From contig BRYA01000417.1 of assembly GCA_030267965.1 (NCBI GenBank), forward strand, positions 4,865 to 38,849: 33,985 nt of DNA, written 5' to 3'. Made by a program: the position numbers and the translations under genes. The DNA is from Triparma columacea. Taxonomy: Eukaryota > Sar > Bolidophyceae > Parmales > Triparmaceae. Position 1 is the stretch's first letter; each line of letters opens with the position of its first letter. The notes under the pieces were generated by a model. The model did no database searches. It was not told where the DNA came from and worked only from the letters and a program-made list of their open reading frames with translations. Shown one piece after another: positions 18,622 to 28,042 of this stretch.

Positions 18622-19620
18622 ATGAGCGTTCCACCTTTGAACCAAACCCAAAAGCAAGAGGCTCTTTTCCTACTACGCACTCTAAACTACCCACAGCTTG
18701 AACAAAACCTAGACCGTGACTACCCGTCAATCGCTGGATTGACTTCTATCATAGCCTATGTAGAGTTCTATGGCGCATTTTATGATAGTGACAAGCAGTC
18801 TAAGGTCATAACTTTCCGCTTCGGTTCAACAGTCAGAAGTCTCTCAAAATTACGGACTAGTTACATCGTCAAAAGCACAAATCAAAGAACAGCGAGCATC
18901 AACCGTAGGGAAGCCATCAAGAAGAAATCCTACGTAATTGTAGCGGTTGACCATGTTGCTGTAGAAGACACGGATACCGCAAAAGTACAGGGCAAATACG
19001 AGGTCGAGCAAAAATTAGCTACTGCCTGCCAAAAAATAACTAACACCATCGTTGGTGGAAAACTTCTTATATGTAATAATTCGAAGTTCGATCTCTCCCA
19101 TGATATCATCACGCGTCTTCCGTCCTTGGTGAGTGGTTGCTTCGTAATGTGCTGCGGAGGGACGTAGAACTAACCCAATCCCCAAACAACTCACAGGCGG
19201 TTGTTTACATACTCAAGTGGCACATCNNGCAGCACATTCTTGACCTCACCCATTGACTTCATCGCCATCCGTTATGAGACCCTATCCCGCCACCAGCTGG
19301 GTACGCAATTCACGGGTTCTGATGATGCTCCTTTCATGCAACTCCTAAGCGCGGTTGGTTTTGACACTTTGATGGAGGCATCGTACTGTACCATCATCTC
19401 TGTCCCCCCCTCAACAACAACTAAAAGGGAGGTGCGCGAATGCGAGCAAAGCCATATTGATTCCGTGGGGAAGTGGAGGGGAGATCGTAAAGCATTCCTC
19501 CTTAACAGCACGCCCGCAGCGACAACTGACATGAACCGGCTACTGCAGAAACAAAAAAAGAAATCAACCAACAAAAGGTCTAGAGATCGGCAGAAAAAGA
19601 GGCAGAAAGAGTTCGTGTGA
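18622..19620 (+). CDS. Unknown protein, two exons, second exon disrupted by a two-base N gap
   Basis: Exon 1 is 18622-19128 (169 codons, starting MSVPPLNQTQ). A 68-nt intron (19129-19196) with donor GTGAGT, a CTAAC branch-like site and acceptor CACAG follows. Exon 2 begins in phase 0 as AVVYILKWHI and reaches two Ns at 19227-19228. Read literally, the frame then hits TGA at about 19255. The frame one base over is open to 19620 and reads PIDFIAIRYETLSRHQLGTQ and on to a Lys/Arg-rich end (KQKKKSTNKRSRDRQKKRQ), which looks like the true continuation. The real number of bases at the gap is therefore probably 1 or 4, not 2. I do not recognise the family. The basic tail could bind nucleic acid or direct nuclear import. 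The intron ends are inverted repeats of each other. Confidence 0.65.
19227..19228. other. Two-base assembly ambiguity (NN) inside a coding exon
   Basis: Two Ns sit where the supported reading frame must change. They are better explained as an unresolved base count than as a natural frameshift. Confidence 0.85.
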
Positions 19621-19713
19621 GTACAGGAGAGGATGGGGGAGAGAGCGAGTAGCGAGTGAATACAGCATGTGGCCTAACCCCCCCTCCCCCCCTCCACCCC
19701 CTCTGTGCACGCT

Positions 19714-19784
19714 NNNNNNNNNNNNNNNNNNNNNNNNNNNNNNNNNNNNNNNNNNNNNNNNNNNNNNNNNNNNNNNNNNNNNNN
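19714..19784. other. Assembly gap, 71 Ns
   Basis: An N run bordered on the left by C-rich sequence and on the right by a G-rich minisatellite. The true length is unknown and the gap most likely represents collapsed repeat. Confidence 0.95.
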
Positions 19785-19785
19785 T

Positions 19786-19845
19786 TGAGGGGGGGGAGAT
19801 TGAGGGGGGGGAGATTGAGGGGGGGGAGATTGAGGGGGGGGAGAT
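19786..19845. repeat. 15-bp G-rich minisatellite at the gap edge
   Basis: Four perfect units of TGA, eight G, AGAT, then degenerate GAGATCGAGGAGG sequence. Each unit contributes one eight-G run, so the array could form G-quadruplexes on the plus strand. It probably caused the adjacent assembly gap. Confidence 0.9.
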
Positions 19846-20080
19846 TGAGATCGAGGAGGAGATCGATGAGGAGGAGAGCGATAGTGAGGAGAGTATGTGG
19901 AGTGAAGGGAGCGATTAGGAGGAGAGCAAGGAGGAGCACGGGAACCTTACAATAAATCCTTTTTTATAGTATAGTAATGGTGCAATTCTATTTTACCCCC
20001 CCTTAAAAATAGAGACCAAAAACAGCGCTCCTCCCTTGTTCACCTCCCCTCCACACCCCTTCCACACCCCACCGTTATCC

Positions 20081-23056
20081 CTAAACCTTTTCTTCGTCTT
20101 TCTCTTTGTTGACGAGGCATTCAAAGAGGAACTTGTTACAGTTCTTCATGACCTTGATAGCCTCGGGGAACCCCGCGTTGCTTAGGCCCCAGAATGCGTG
20201 CGGCATGTGCTGGGCCGCGTGGATGCTGGAGTTCACTCCCATTCTCCGAAGCCTAGTGTTGAAGTCGACAGCGTCGTCGAGGAGAGGGTCGGCGGCGGAG
20301 ACCCAAAGGAGAGTCGAGGGGAAGCAGGCGAGGATCTGTTGAGAAGGAGGCGAGGGGTTGCGTGAGCAATTTGGAGTTTGTCGTGCATTCATGACAAACT
20401 CTCATTTCTAGTTAATCTCACCTCGTCCGAAGCAAAGTACGGTGAGCACAGTGGATGCTCCTTCCCAATGCCGCAGTCCTGCGGTACGTACTGGTCCGAT
20501 ATCATCTGTATAAGTCCCGAGGGGAGCACGGGGTCCCCGGTTCCCATGATCCTGCTTGGGCTCATGCTGTGGCACATGTTGAGGGCGGGGCAGCTGAGCA
20601 TCAGGCAGTTAGGGAGGGTTACGACGCCACGAGAGCGGCCCCGGGAGTTTGACTTCTCGCGGAGGCGATTGTAGAAATTCTCAGAGCTGCGGACGAGCGA
20701 GCAAAGCGAGTCAAGGAAGGGGGGTTCGTCAATGGTATAGTACCGGCGGGTGTCAGATAAAACCTTCCAATGTTCATAACACCGTTCGCTACGATGCCAA
20801 GTTTGCTTGATACCCCGTCCTCACCTGCTCTCCCTTTTCACCATGACCTTACTCTCGTTCCTGATTTTCTCCTGCTCCTTCTCTACGTCAACAATGCCAT
20901 CATAGCATAGCTTGACAGTCAAAGCTGCCGCCAAGTTCCCCCCAGCCGACTCCCCCGTTACAGCGATCCTCCCCGTCCTGAATCCCAGGACGTTCTCTGC
21001 CGATCCGTCAACCAGTGCAACGTACGCGTCCGTAACCTGGTTAAGCGCAACTGGAAAGTGGTGTTCCGGTAGTAGGTCGTACTCCGGGACGACTACGACG
21101 CTGTTCGTGTTTGCCGACCACTCGCTTAGGTAGGGGAGGTCGGTGGCCGTGGTGTGGATGAACCATCCGCCCCCGGTTATGTGGAATATCACATCGACGA
21201 CTGAGAGGTCGTCCCTTCCATTGTGGGATGGAGCGTTGGGGTCCTGAAGCGGTGAAGCGAAGCGGTGAACAAGAGGGTTGGAAAAAAGGGGGCTGGTTTG
21301 TGCAGTGTTTGTCCCTCGGTTGTCTACAATATATATATAAATACATATATGCGCTCGTCACTTCTCTGCTAGGTCCATTCTTCTCACCTCCTTGATGTCC
21401 CCAAGTGCAGCGTCCCTCCTTTTCTGTTGTCTCCTCCCTCTCTCAATCGCCTTACTCAAACACGTTAGTGGGCTATGGCTAATAACCAGGCACCCCACCC
21501 CTCCTATCGTGACCCTTTCAATAATAGCGATCCCCTTAAAAAGTCTCGCGGCCTCCGTAGTAAGCCATCGAATCGGTGGTATCGTTACCATCCCCCACGC
21601 CCTCTTAATGAACTCCATACTAGGTGCTGCCACCACATGCGCGGCCCTCGTGCTCGTTACGTCAGGTCCAGCGACCGCGTAGTAGGACGCGAACATTCCG
21701 GCGAGGGGTACCCAGAGACCGTAGGCACCGTTGGGGCCTGTCATGTCCATGGCTGTTCCTACGGATGCGTAGACGAGGTCCATTACGCGGCGGACTAGGA
21801 GGAGACGGAAGGCGCCTTGAGAGTACCAGAACGCCCCCTTGTTGGAGCGGAGGGGGAGAGCCTCGAGGAGACGACGGCTTGAGGCTTTGCTCTCCTCGTT
21901 GTGATCCTCAGCTGAGGGCTGAGCGATCAGCTGGTTGTAGCTCATGGTCTTCCGGAGCTTGTTGTTGCTTATAAGGGAGGATATTATTATCCACTTCTGC
22001 TGCCACATCGCCAGACTCTGCGTGGAGTCCTCCAGCCTATGTCTAAGTCTCCAGACCTCGTATTTCCTCGCCATAACACTCCTGCAGAATACAGCCGCAA
22101 CGATCTTCCCCGCGGTTTTCGCGATCTTCGTCTGGTTGTCCCTGCTACCTACCTTCTCCTTCTTGTCAAGGGCGTACCATATGATCCCACCGACACCTAG
22201 GCTTACGGAGACACGCTTTAACCAACGGAAGACTGTGGTGGTCATCTGCTGACGACGGGCTAAGCGCTGGGCGCCGTCGGTACCGTTATGGAGGAGAAAA
22301 TCACCGGGGCCTGAACCCCTGGGGGAAGTGGACGGGGGGAAGTTGAGGGGGGGGAGGGGAGGGGGGGAAGGGAGGATGGGTGTTAGCCTTCTAAGAGTTT
22401 CTTTGCCGCTTCTGCTCTCTTGCTCTCTGCCCCATTTTCTCACCTGTCCCTAAAGTAGCTGCTAACATGTCTTTTCTCCGCCTCAAGCGCCCAGCTCTTA
22501 CTCCTCCCCCTCGCCGCCTCCTTCCCACACAGCACCTTGTCCGCGTCCTCGATCCGTTGCAGACAAAGGTGGAGCGTGTTGATTAGGTAGAAGAGAAGAC
22601 TGTTTACACCACCGGACTTACGACCAATGTCGGAATAGACCGTGTCGGACTCGAGGGTTACGCGGATGGTGGAAAGACGTGCGCAAGTTACCATTAGGTT
22701 CAAATCATCTACACCGGGACGAGCGGCCTCACCAGCGTCTGAGAGGATTGAGAGGACGTACTAATTGGAGAGAAGGGGGGGATGGGGGGAGTGTGGTGAA
22801 AGTGTGAGTGAAGTTGGGCTACTAACCCACCCACTAACCCCCAGTACTAACCCACCTCGTGTATCTGTCTCTCTGTGGTTGCCAAATACAATGCTAAATC
22901 ACTCAATGAGTTATCTCTCGGTCCAATCAAACTTAGTCTCCTACAGCAACTATCAAGCAAATCTGCAGCCTCCAGGACGTAGTCGAGGCATGTCCCTGAT
23001 GGTGTTGGGTTGGCGGTAGATAGTGGAGTCGGGGTTACCTTACGATGTGATGACAT
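20081..23056 (-). CDS. Hormone-sensitive-lipase-like alpha/beta hydrolase
   Basis: Six exons on the minus strand (23056-22856, 22760-22444, 22318-21388, 21243-20825, 20686-20422, 20335-20081) join with consistent phases into 795 residues. The C-terminal half is an alpha/beta hydrolase of the HSL group: VIFHITGGGWFIH (oxyanion-hole region, 501-513), VVPEYDLLPEHHFPVA, nucleophile elbow GESAGG with Ser582, acid Asp727 in SAADPLLDDA, and His757 in MPHAFWGL. The HGGG of this family reads TGGG here. The N-terminal half is helical, like the HSL regulatory region, with hydrophobic stretches SVSLGVGGIIWYALD and GLWVPLAGMFASYYAV that may anchor it to a membrane or lipid droplet. A triacylglycerol, diacylglycerol or sterol ester lipase role is likely but the substrate is not provable. 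Five introns of 86-144 nt contain repeats noted elsewhere. It is divergent from the zinc-finger gene. Confidence 0.85.
20374..20401 (-). repeat. 9-bp perfect hairpin in lipase intron 5
   Basis: GAGTTTGTC at 20374-20382 and GACAAACTC at 20393-20401 are exact inverted copies around a 10-nt loop, in the middle of an 86-nt intron (20336-20421). In pre-mRNA it would form a stem between donor and acceptor. Confidence 0.9.
22821..22855 (-). repeat. GGGTTAGT repeats at the donor of lipase intron 1
   Basis: On the gene strand this intron begins GTGGGTTAGTACTGGGGG and continues with two more GGGTTAGT copies, one beginning at each of three GGG runs. The spacing is irregular. The motif resembles the TTAGGG telomere repeat but the array is very short and intronic. 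Confidence 0.8.
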
Positions 23057-23660
23057 TATTAGGATTGGAGGGTATGTTGTGGTTAATATGGTTGATGTGT
23101 TGTTGTTGACGTGTTATTATTGACGTGTTCTTCTTCTTCTTCTTCTAAAGTAGTGAGAAGTGCCCCAACCTTCGACCCTCTCTCTCTAACTGTAGTCTAA
23201 AACTTTTGTGCTATATAACCTTGTTAGGCTCTAAGTGTTGTTGTATGTATTAATGAATGTAGTTAAAAGAATTTGCGATTGAAAGAAATCGTCCAAATGA
23301 ATCTAAGAAAGGTAAAAATGAAGCCAAAATAATTGAAGTACCAGAGGTGACACCCTTTGTGACGATTCTGGGTCCGAAAGTCCGAAAAATGGAAAAATGG
23401 GGGAAGTCCTCCAATTCCACCCCCAAATCCTAATTTACCCCTCAAGGACAACGATTTATCTCAAATTACGCAAGTAAACCCTTTGAAACACTCTAAGACT
23501 TATTCAGACTGACTAGCCAGCATACAGACTTGGTCACTCAAGCCAAAAGGTCTACATTTCTATCGGTGGGAGCTTCGCAAGCTACTTCCCAACCTTTCTA
23601 AGCTTATTTTACGTCCTGATCAACAAACCTCCCTCATTCTCTCCCCGATATCCCTCAAAG
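23057..23660. promoter_or_regulatory. Divergent intergenic region, lipase-like gene / zinc-finger gene
   Basis: 604 bp between opposite start codons. TTGACGTGTT occurs at 23107-23116 and again at 23121-23130; its TGACGT core is a common bZIP (CRE-type) binding site, here close to the lipase-like gene. A short TTC repeat follows. The right part is AT-rich. No gene is supported. Regulatory roles are inferred. Confidence 0.4.
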
Positions 23661-26600
23661 ATGCCCTCCACAACACTGTCAACGTCTCCTCCAACTCCCC
23701 AATCCCCAATAAGAGTGACCGTCCAATTTTCACCGCCACACTTGTCTCCCTCACACCTCCATACCGCTTCTCTCTCCGATTCTTCGGCCTTTTGGGTAAA
23801 AACAACAGTTCAGAGGTCGCACGTGACATTAACAAGAGTCATACGTAAGATTTCCAATGAAAAAATTGGCGGTCAAGTTTCCAAGTTCAGTCGTTCCATC
23901 ATTGACCCTTCCTGCGCGGGTGGCGGTACAACTTCGTGTGTAAACTTCGTCGTCGACCCTACCGTCGATTTGATCTCAGTGTCCATGAGCCACTACTGGC
24001 TCCCTTGGTTCCAGGATAACACCTTGATGAATATAACCCTCACCTCTTCCCCTCCACCCTCCTCCTCCCAAACTCTCTCCATACTTCACCACGTTCCACC
24101 TAAAGTACCTGGTCCGATGCTCGTCACGTTGAAGGAATACCTTGCGGATAAACCCTTCCCTTGTAAACACGATAACTCCCCAATTTACGTTACAGGTCGT
24201 GTACGTAAGTACTCCGGGGTCGCCGTAGAGAATGGTGGTGGTTCATACGCTGTACTTGAAGTTGAAGATGAAGACGATTGGGAGAATTCGGAGGAAGATA
24301 AGAAAGGGGTTGATGAGGAGGATGAAATTGAGGGAGGAGGGAGGAGAATAGACGTGGTGTTTTTAAAGGGTAAATTCGAGAATTGCAACAACGGGAAAAA
24401 AAACAAGAAGAAAAAAAAGAGGAAAATAAACGATACAAACGAAAACGACAATGAGGACGATGTACACGCTAGGTTCGAGAATGTAAACAGCCTCCAACCA
24501 GGTTATAAAATCTGGTTAAAGATCCACGGTTGGAAAACGTGGAAAGGACCCGGTCGTTCCGGTGTAATAAAAGCCTCCTCATTCGGCGCCATCCTTGACT
24601 CAGATTACCATTCAGACTATTATCATGACACGGGAGCTAGGAAAGGATGGGATATTGTAACGGAAGTGAATGGTGAATGGATAAAAACATCAGGTTCCAG
24701 ACATCTTTACACAAGGTACGGTAACGCTACGTACACAGTTGGTGACTACTGTTACGTCGGTCGTAGCTGGTGTTACGGGGTAGGAAACGAAGGCAGGGGA
24801 TGTTTAGACGTTGGAAGCGGAGGGTGGGGGAGGGAGAAAGGGTGGGAAGCTTTTAAAGGTACACCGAGGATCGTATGCACTAATTTGGGGGGGGGGGACT
24901 ACGACACGGGCGAAAAGGTAAGGGGAGGGAGGGGGAGGAACTTCTGGGATGAGTGGATGGTGGGTAACAAGTTCTACGGAAGTCGGAGCGTACCGAGTGA
25001 ATGTACGATGATTGACGGGAGGAAGATTAAGAGGAAGTGGGTTCGTGATAGCGTTAAAACACTACCTGAGAGAGGCGTTAAGGGGGACATCGTTAGAGGG
25101 AAATTAAAGGGGGGGGAGGGAGGGGTATGGAGGGTTAAGGGTAAAGTTATTAAAACAGGGGCAGGAAGAGGATGGTGCGAATGGGAGAACGGAGGCGGAT
25201 GCAAGGTACTTAACATGACGGAATGGATGCGAGAGGAAGAGGAGGAGGGGAGGGAGTATGAGGAAATCGTGATTACGGACATTATGTGGTGCTGGGTTTG
25301 CGTTGAAAACCTAAGTAAGGAGGAGAGGATTAACGGAATCGTCAAGGAGGTTAAACCCGGGATTTTCGGGACAGCAAGAGGGAACGGACTATGGGGGGGT
25401 GTCGCGGGGGGTATCGTTAGAAGGGAGTCTTCGGGGCTCCCGACGCAACGGAGGATCGGCGTTGGGATCGAGGGGTGGATAGAGGGAGGAGGGAAATGCG
25501 AGGAGGTTGAAATTAACATGAAGGCGATACACGGCGCTATGGATGAGGAGGGGTACGTGGAGTGTAGGTGGGTGGGGAACGAGGACGAGGGGGAAGTCGG
25601 GAAGGTGCACTTTAGGGTCAAGTGCAGGGAGGAGGAAGAGGGGAGCGGGGATTGGGAAGGGCTGACGGATGTCGTGAGGCAGGATGATGGGGGGTGGATT
25701 GGAGGGGACGGGATGGATTGGGGGGAGGAAGAGGAGGACAGCGATGAGGAGGATGGGGAGGAGGATGGTGAGGAGGATGGCGGTGGGAGCAACATTGTAA
25801 AGAAGAAAAAGAAGAAGGGATCGGGCGTCTTCTGCGACGTTTGGGTGGCTCCTGTGAAGCAATATACTGGGGATGAGATCGAACAGTGGGCGAGCAAGTT
25901 CGGTCCCGTTGACAGCGTGGCTAAGGAGGAAGGGAAGCCTTACGCAATCGTCAGGTTCGGGGAAGAAAGGGCGGCCGACTGGTGCATGAAGATACAGAGG
26001 CTGAAGAACATGACGCGCAAGAAGAGGGAGAGGGAAGAAAGCAGCAGCCCGAACTCCCTGGCCAGCCAGAGCGGACCCACCGACTGGACGTGCGGGCTGT
26101 GCTGCAACTTCAACTTCAAATCCAAGACCGTCTGCAACAAGCCGGGGTGCCAACAGACTCAAGAGGACAACAAGGCCACGTACAATAATTTCGAGAGGGC
26201 CGACTGGAAATGCCACTCTTGCGGCAACAACAACTTCAAGTCCCGTGCCGTCTGCTACTCCTACGGTTGCGAGGTTACCCAGGGTGAGGCGTGGCTTGAG
26301 GCCCAGAAGAGCCAGGGTCCAGGCTACAAGGTTCAGAGGGTCCTCACGAACAAGGCTGACTGGACGTGCAAGAAGTGCGGGCACTTCAACTTCAAGAGCA
26401 AGCTCGTATGCTACGTTACAGGGTGCGACATGACGCAGGAAAGGAACAGGGAGGCGGAAGCAGGGGGGGAGGTGGACGACGAAGATGAGACGGACGAGGA
26501 GGACGAGGAACTTGGGGAGGTTTGGGAGGGGGGACACAAAATTGGCAACGATAGGGTGGACTGCAGGTACGCCGAGACCGGGGGTAAGTGGAAGGAAAGG

Positions 26601-27887
26601 AGGCGGATTCGGAAGGAGGCTAGGAAGGCGGCGTTGAAGCACCGTGAGGCTGAGGTTGAACGAGAGGCAAGGAGGCAGGGGGCGCAAGATCCTATGAAAA
26701 TTCTCCTAGACGCCATCAAGACGGAGAGCTGGGGGAACGCGTTCTTCGGGGTCTGCAGGGGATGGTGGAGGCCGAGCGAGGGGGAGGTTAAGGACTTCGT
26801 TGAAGGAGGTACGAACGTGGTGGTGCTGCAGGGAGGAACTGAAGGTGGAAGTAGGTGGACGTGCGACGTTGTGGGAGGACCGAGGGAAGGGGACAGAGGG
26901 AACACACCGAGCTTGGGACACTGGGGGAAGGGGAAGGCTAAACGCGTAGAGGTTAAAGACCTGAGAAATGTTAAGGAGGGTCGAGTCGTTGAGGTTAGGG
27001 CGAAGATTGGGAACGTGGAATCTGTGAGGTGCAGAGGATTCTGCGGCAAGTGCGGAGGGGAGATAAAGTCGAGGGGGGGGGGGGACTCTGACAGCGAAAA
27101 CGATGATGAGATGTACTTTAAGAGGCCCTTGCCGAGGGGTGGTAGGAGGGAGGATTGGGGACCTAAGGAGTGGGGGGAGACTAAGGAGCTAATGGGCATG
27201 CCTATGAACGAACTTGCGGCTATGGAGAGGGAGGCGAAGGAGGAGGAATTCACGAAGAGGTACGAGGAGGGAAAGAAGAACTGGGGCATATTCAGCAAGT
27301 GCAAGAACGGGTGCAGCCCGGTCTTCTGGGGTTGGAGGTGGGAGGTTATCGGAACACTCGACGGGGGCTTCGGGACTGCGAAATTTGTGGCAGAGGGGGA
27401 GAGTGGGAGGAGGCTGATTGGAGATATGGGAGTTGATGTGGAAAAGGTCGAAAGGGGAGGCGGGGCCATGTTCATGCAGACGAAACCACTGAGTAAGGAT
27501 ATAAGGGAGATCCTCAGGACCATGGGCGGGGTCACCGTAAAGGGGGAGATCGGGAAGCTCCTCGACACGAAGCAGGGTGCCGAGTACGAGGTTTACATGG
27601 TTTGCAAGAACGTCGCTCTCCTCCGTAGCTGCCGAAACAGGCTCCTGAAGGAGGCCATGGTCTACTTCGTCTCGAGAGATGGACCTAGGGGGGAGCTTGT
27701 TGACGTTGAGGTCGACGTTACGATGGAGGAACTTGATGGGAGAGGTCAGAGAATATGCGCAAAGGCTACGAGCAAGGGGAGGGGGGTAGAGAAGGTCAAG
27801 ATCGTAGGGTGGAGGGGGGGGGAGGGGGAGGCGTTGAGGGATTTGAGGACGAAGGGACAGGGGGGGGGGGGGGACGTCGTAAGTTAG
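23661..27887 (+). CDS. 1408-residue protein with three RanBP2-like zinc fingers, RRM-like segment and possible OB folds
   Basis: One uninterrupted exon. Three zinc fingers at about residues 807, 847 and 898 share the form DW-x-C-x2-C-x3-N-FKS/R-x3-C-x4-C (for example DWTCGLCCNFNFKSKTVC); the last spacing is four rather than the usual two residues of RanBP2 fingers. Such fingers usually bind single-stranded RNA or proteins. An RRM-like stretch (GVFCDVWVAPVKQYTGDEIE to YAIVRFGEERAA) sits at 722-785. Residues about 153-313 (VTLKEYL, IYVTGRVRKYSG, SYAVLEVEDE, IDVVFLKGKFEN, GYKIWLKIHGWKTW) look like an OB fold of the POT1/RPA type. Near the C-terminus CRGFCGKCGGEI (about 1123) and CKNGC (about 1213), then VIGTLDGGFGTAKFV, resemble a zinc-ribbon OB fold such as RPA1 DBD-C. 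The frame and fingers are clear; the OB assignments are tentative. A single-strand nucleic-acid role is inferred. The second half uses many GGG codons. Confidence 0.9.
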   Translation: MPSTTLSTSPPTPQSPIRVTVQFSPPHLSPSHLHTASLSDSSAFWVKTTVQRSHVTLTRVIRKISNEKIGGQVSKFSRSIIDPSCAGGGTTSCVNFVVDPTVDLISVSMSHYWLPWFQDNTLMNITLTSSPPPSSSQTLSILHHVPPKVPGPMLVTLKEYLADKPFPCKHDNSPIYVTGRVRKYSGVAVENGGGSYAVLEVEDEDDWENSEEDKKGVDEEDEIEGGGRRIDVVFLKGKFENCNNGKKNKKKKKRKINDTNENDNEDDVHARFENVNSLQPGYKIWLKIHGWKTWKGPGRSGVIKASSFGAILDSDYHSDYYHDTGARKGWDIVTEVNGEWIKTSGSRHLYTRYGNATYTVGDYCYVGRSWCYGVGNEGRGCLDVGSGGWGREKGWEAFKGTPRIVCTNLGGGDYDTGEKVRGGRGRNFWDEWMVGNKFYGSRSVPSECTMIDGRKIKRKWVRDSVKTLPERGVKGDIVRGKLKGGEGGVWRVKGKVIKTGAGRGWCEWENGGGCKVLNMTEWMREEEEEGREYEEIVITDIMWCWVCVENLSKEERINGIVKEVKPGIFGTARGNGLWGGVAGGIVRRESSGLPTQRRIGVGIEGWIEGGGKCEEVEINMKAIHGAMDEEGYVECRWVGNEDEGEVGKVHFRVKCREEEEGSGDWEGLTDVVRQDDGGWIGGDGMDWGEEEEDSDEEDGEEDGEEDGGGSNIVKKKKKKGSGVFCDVWVAPVKQYTGDEIEQWASKFGPVDSVAKEEGKPYAIVRFGEERAADWCMKIQRLKNMTRKKREREESSSPNSLASQSGPTDWTCGLCCNFNFKSKTVCNKPGCQQTQEDNKATYNNFERADWKCHSCGNNNFKSRAVCYSYGCEVTQGEAWLEAQKSQGPGYKVQRVLTNKADWTCKKCGHFNFKSKLVCYVTGCDMTQERNREAEAGGEVDDEDETDEEDEELGEVWEGGHKIGNDRVDCRYAETGGKWKERRRIRKEARKAALKHREAEVEREARRQGAQDPMKILLDAIKTESWGNAFFGVCRGWWRPSEGEVKDFVEGGTNVVVLQGGTEGGSRWTCDVVGGPREGDRGNTPSLGHWGKGKAKRVEVKDLRNVKEGRVVEVRAKIGNVESVRCRGFCGKCGGEIKSRGGGDSDSENDDEMYFKRPLPRGGRREDWGPKEWGETKELMGMPMNELAAMEREAKEEEFTKRYEEGKKNWGIFSKCKNGCSPVFWGWRWEVIGTLDGGFGTAKFVAEGESGRRLIGDMGVDVEKVERGGGAMFMQTKPLSKDIREILRTMGGVTVKGEIGKLLDTKQGAEYEVYMVCKNVALLRSCRNRLLKEAMVYFVSRDGPRGELVDVEVDVTMEELDGRGQRICAKATSKGRGVEKVKIVGWRGGEGEALRDLRTKGQGGGGDVVS

Positions 27888-28042
27888 AGCGACTGTTTTT
27901 GTTTTCTTGAATGTGATTTATACGTATATATGTAACCCATGTGCAACCCATATACGCAACCCGCCTTATTCACCCACTTCTGCTATGTTCTTCCCCGTCC
28001 CGCCTTCAAAATTGATTTCCCCCTCCCCCCCCCCGGTTCCCA

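Larger units (their letters stand above)
19621..20080. other. Intergenic stretch with an assembly gap and G-rich repeat
   Basis: The 460 bp between the unknown gene and the stop of the lipase-like gene include 71 Ns and the 15-bp repeat that follows them. The remainder is GA-rich on one side and C-rich/AT-rich (including a CCCCCCC run) on the other. No gene is supported. Confidence 0.6.

Noticed and set aside
19656..19955. Frames spanning the 71-N gap (EGGEI or LRGGR repeats)
   Set aside because: They only translate the minisatellite and the Ns; there is no non-repeat coding content.
24974..27568. Three long antisense frames (307, 432 and 385 codons) across the zinc-finger gene
   Set aside because: They are Pro/Ser/Leu-rich by-products of the G-rich coding strand, which contains few complements of stop codons.
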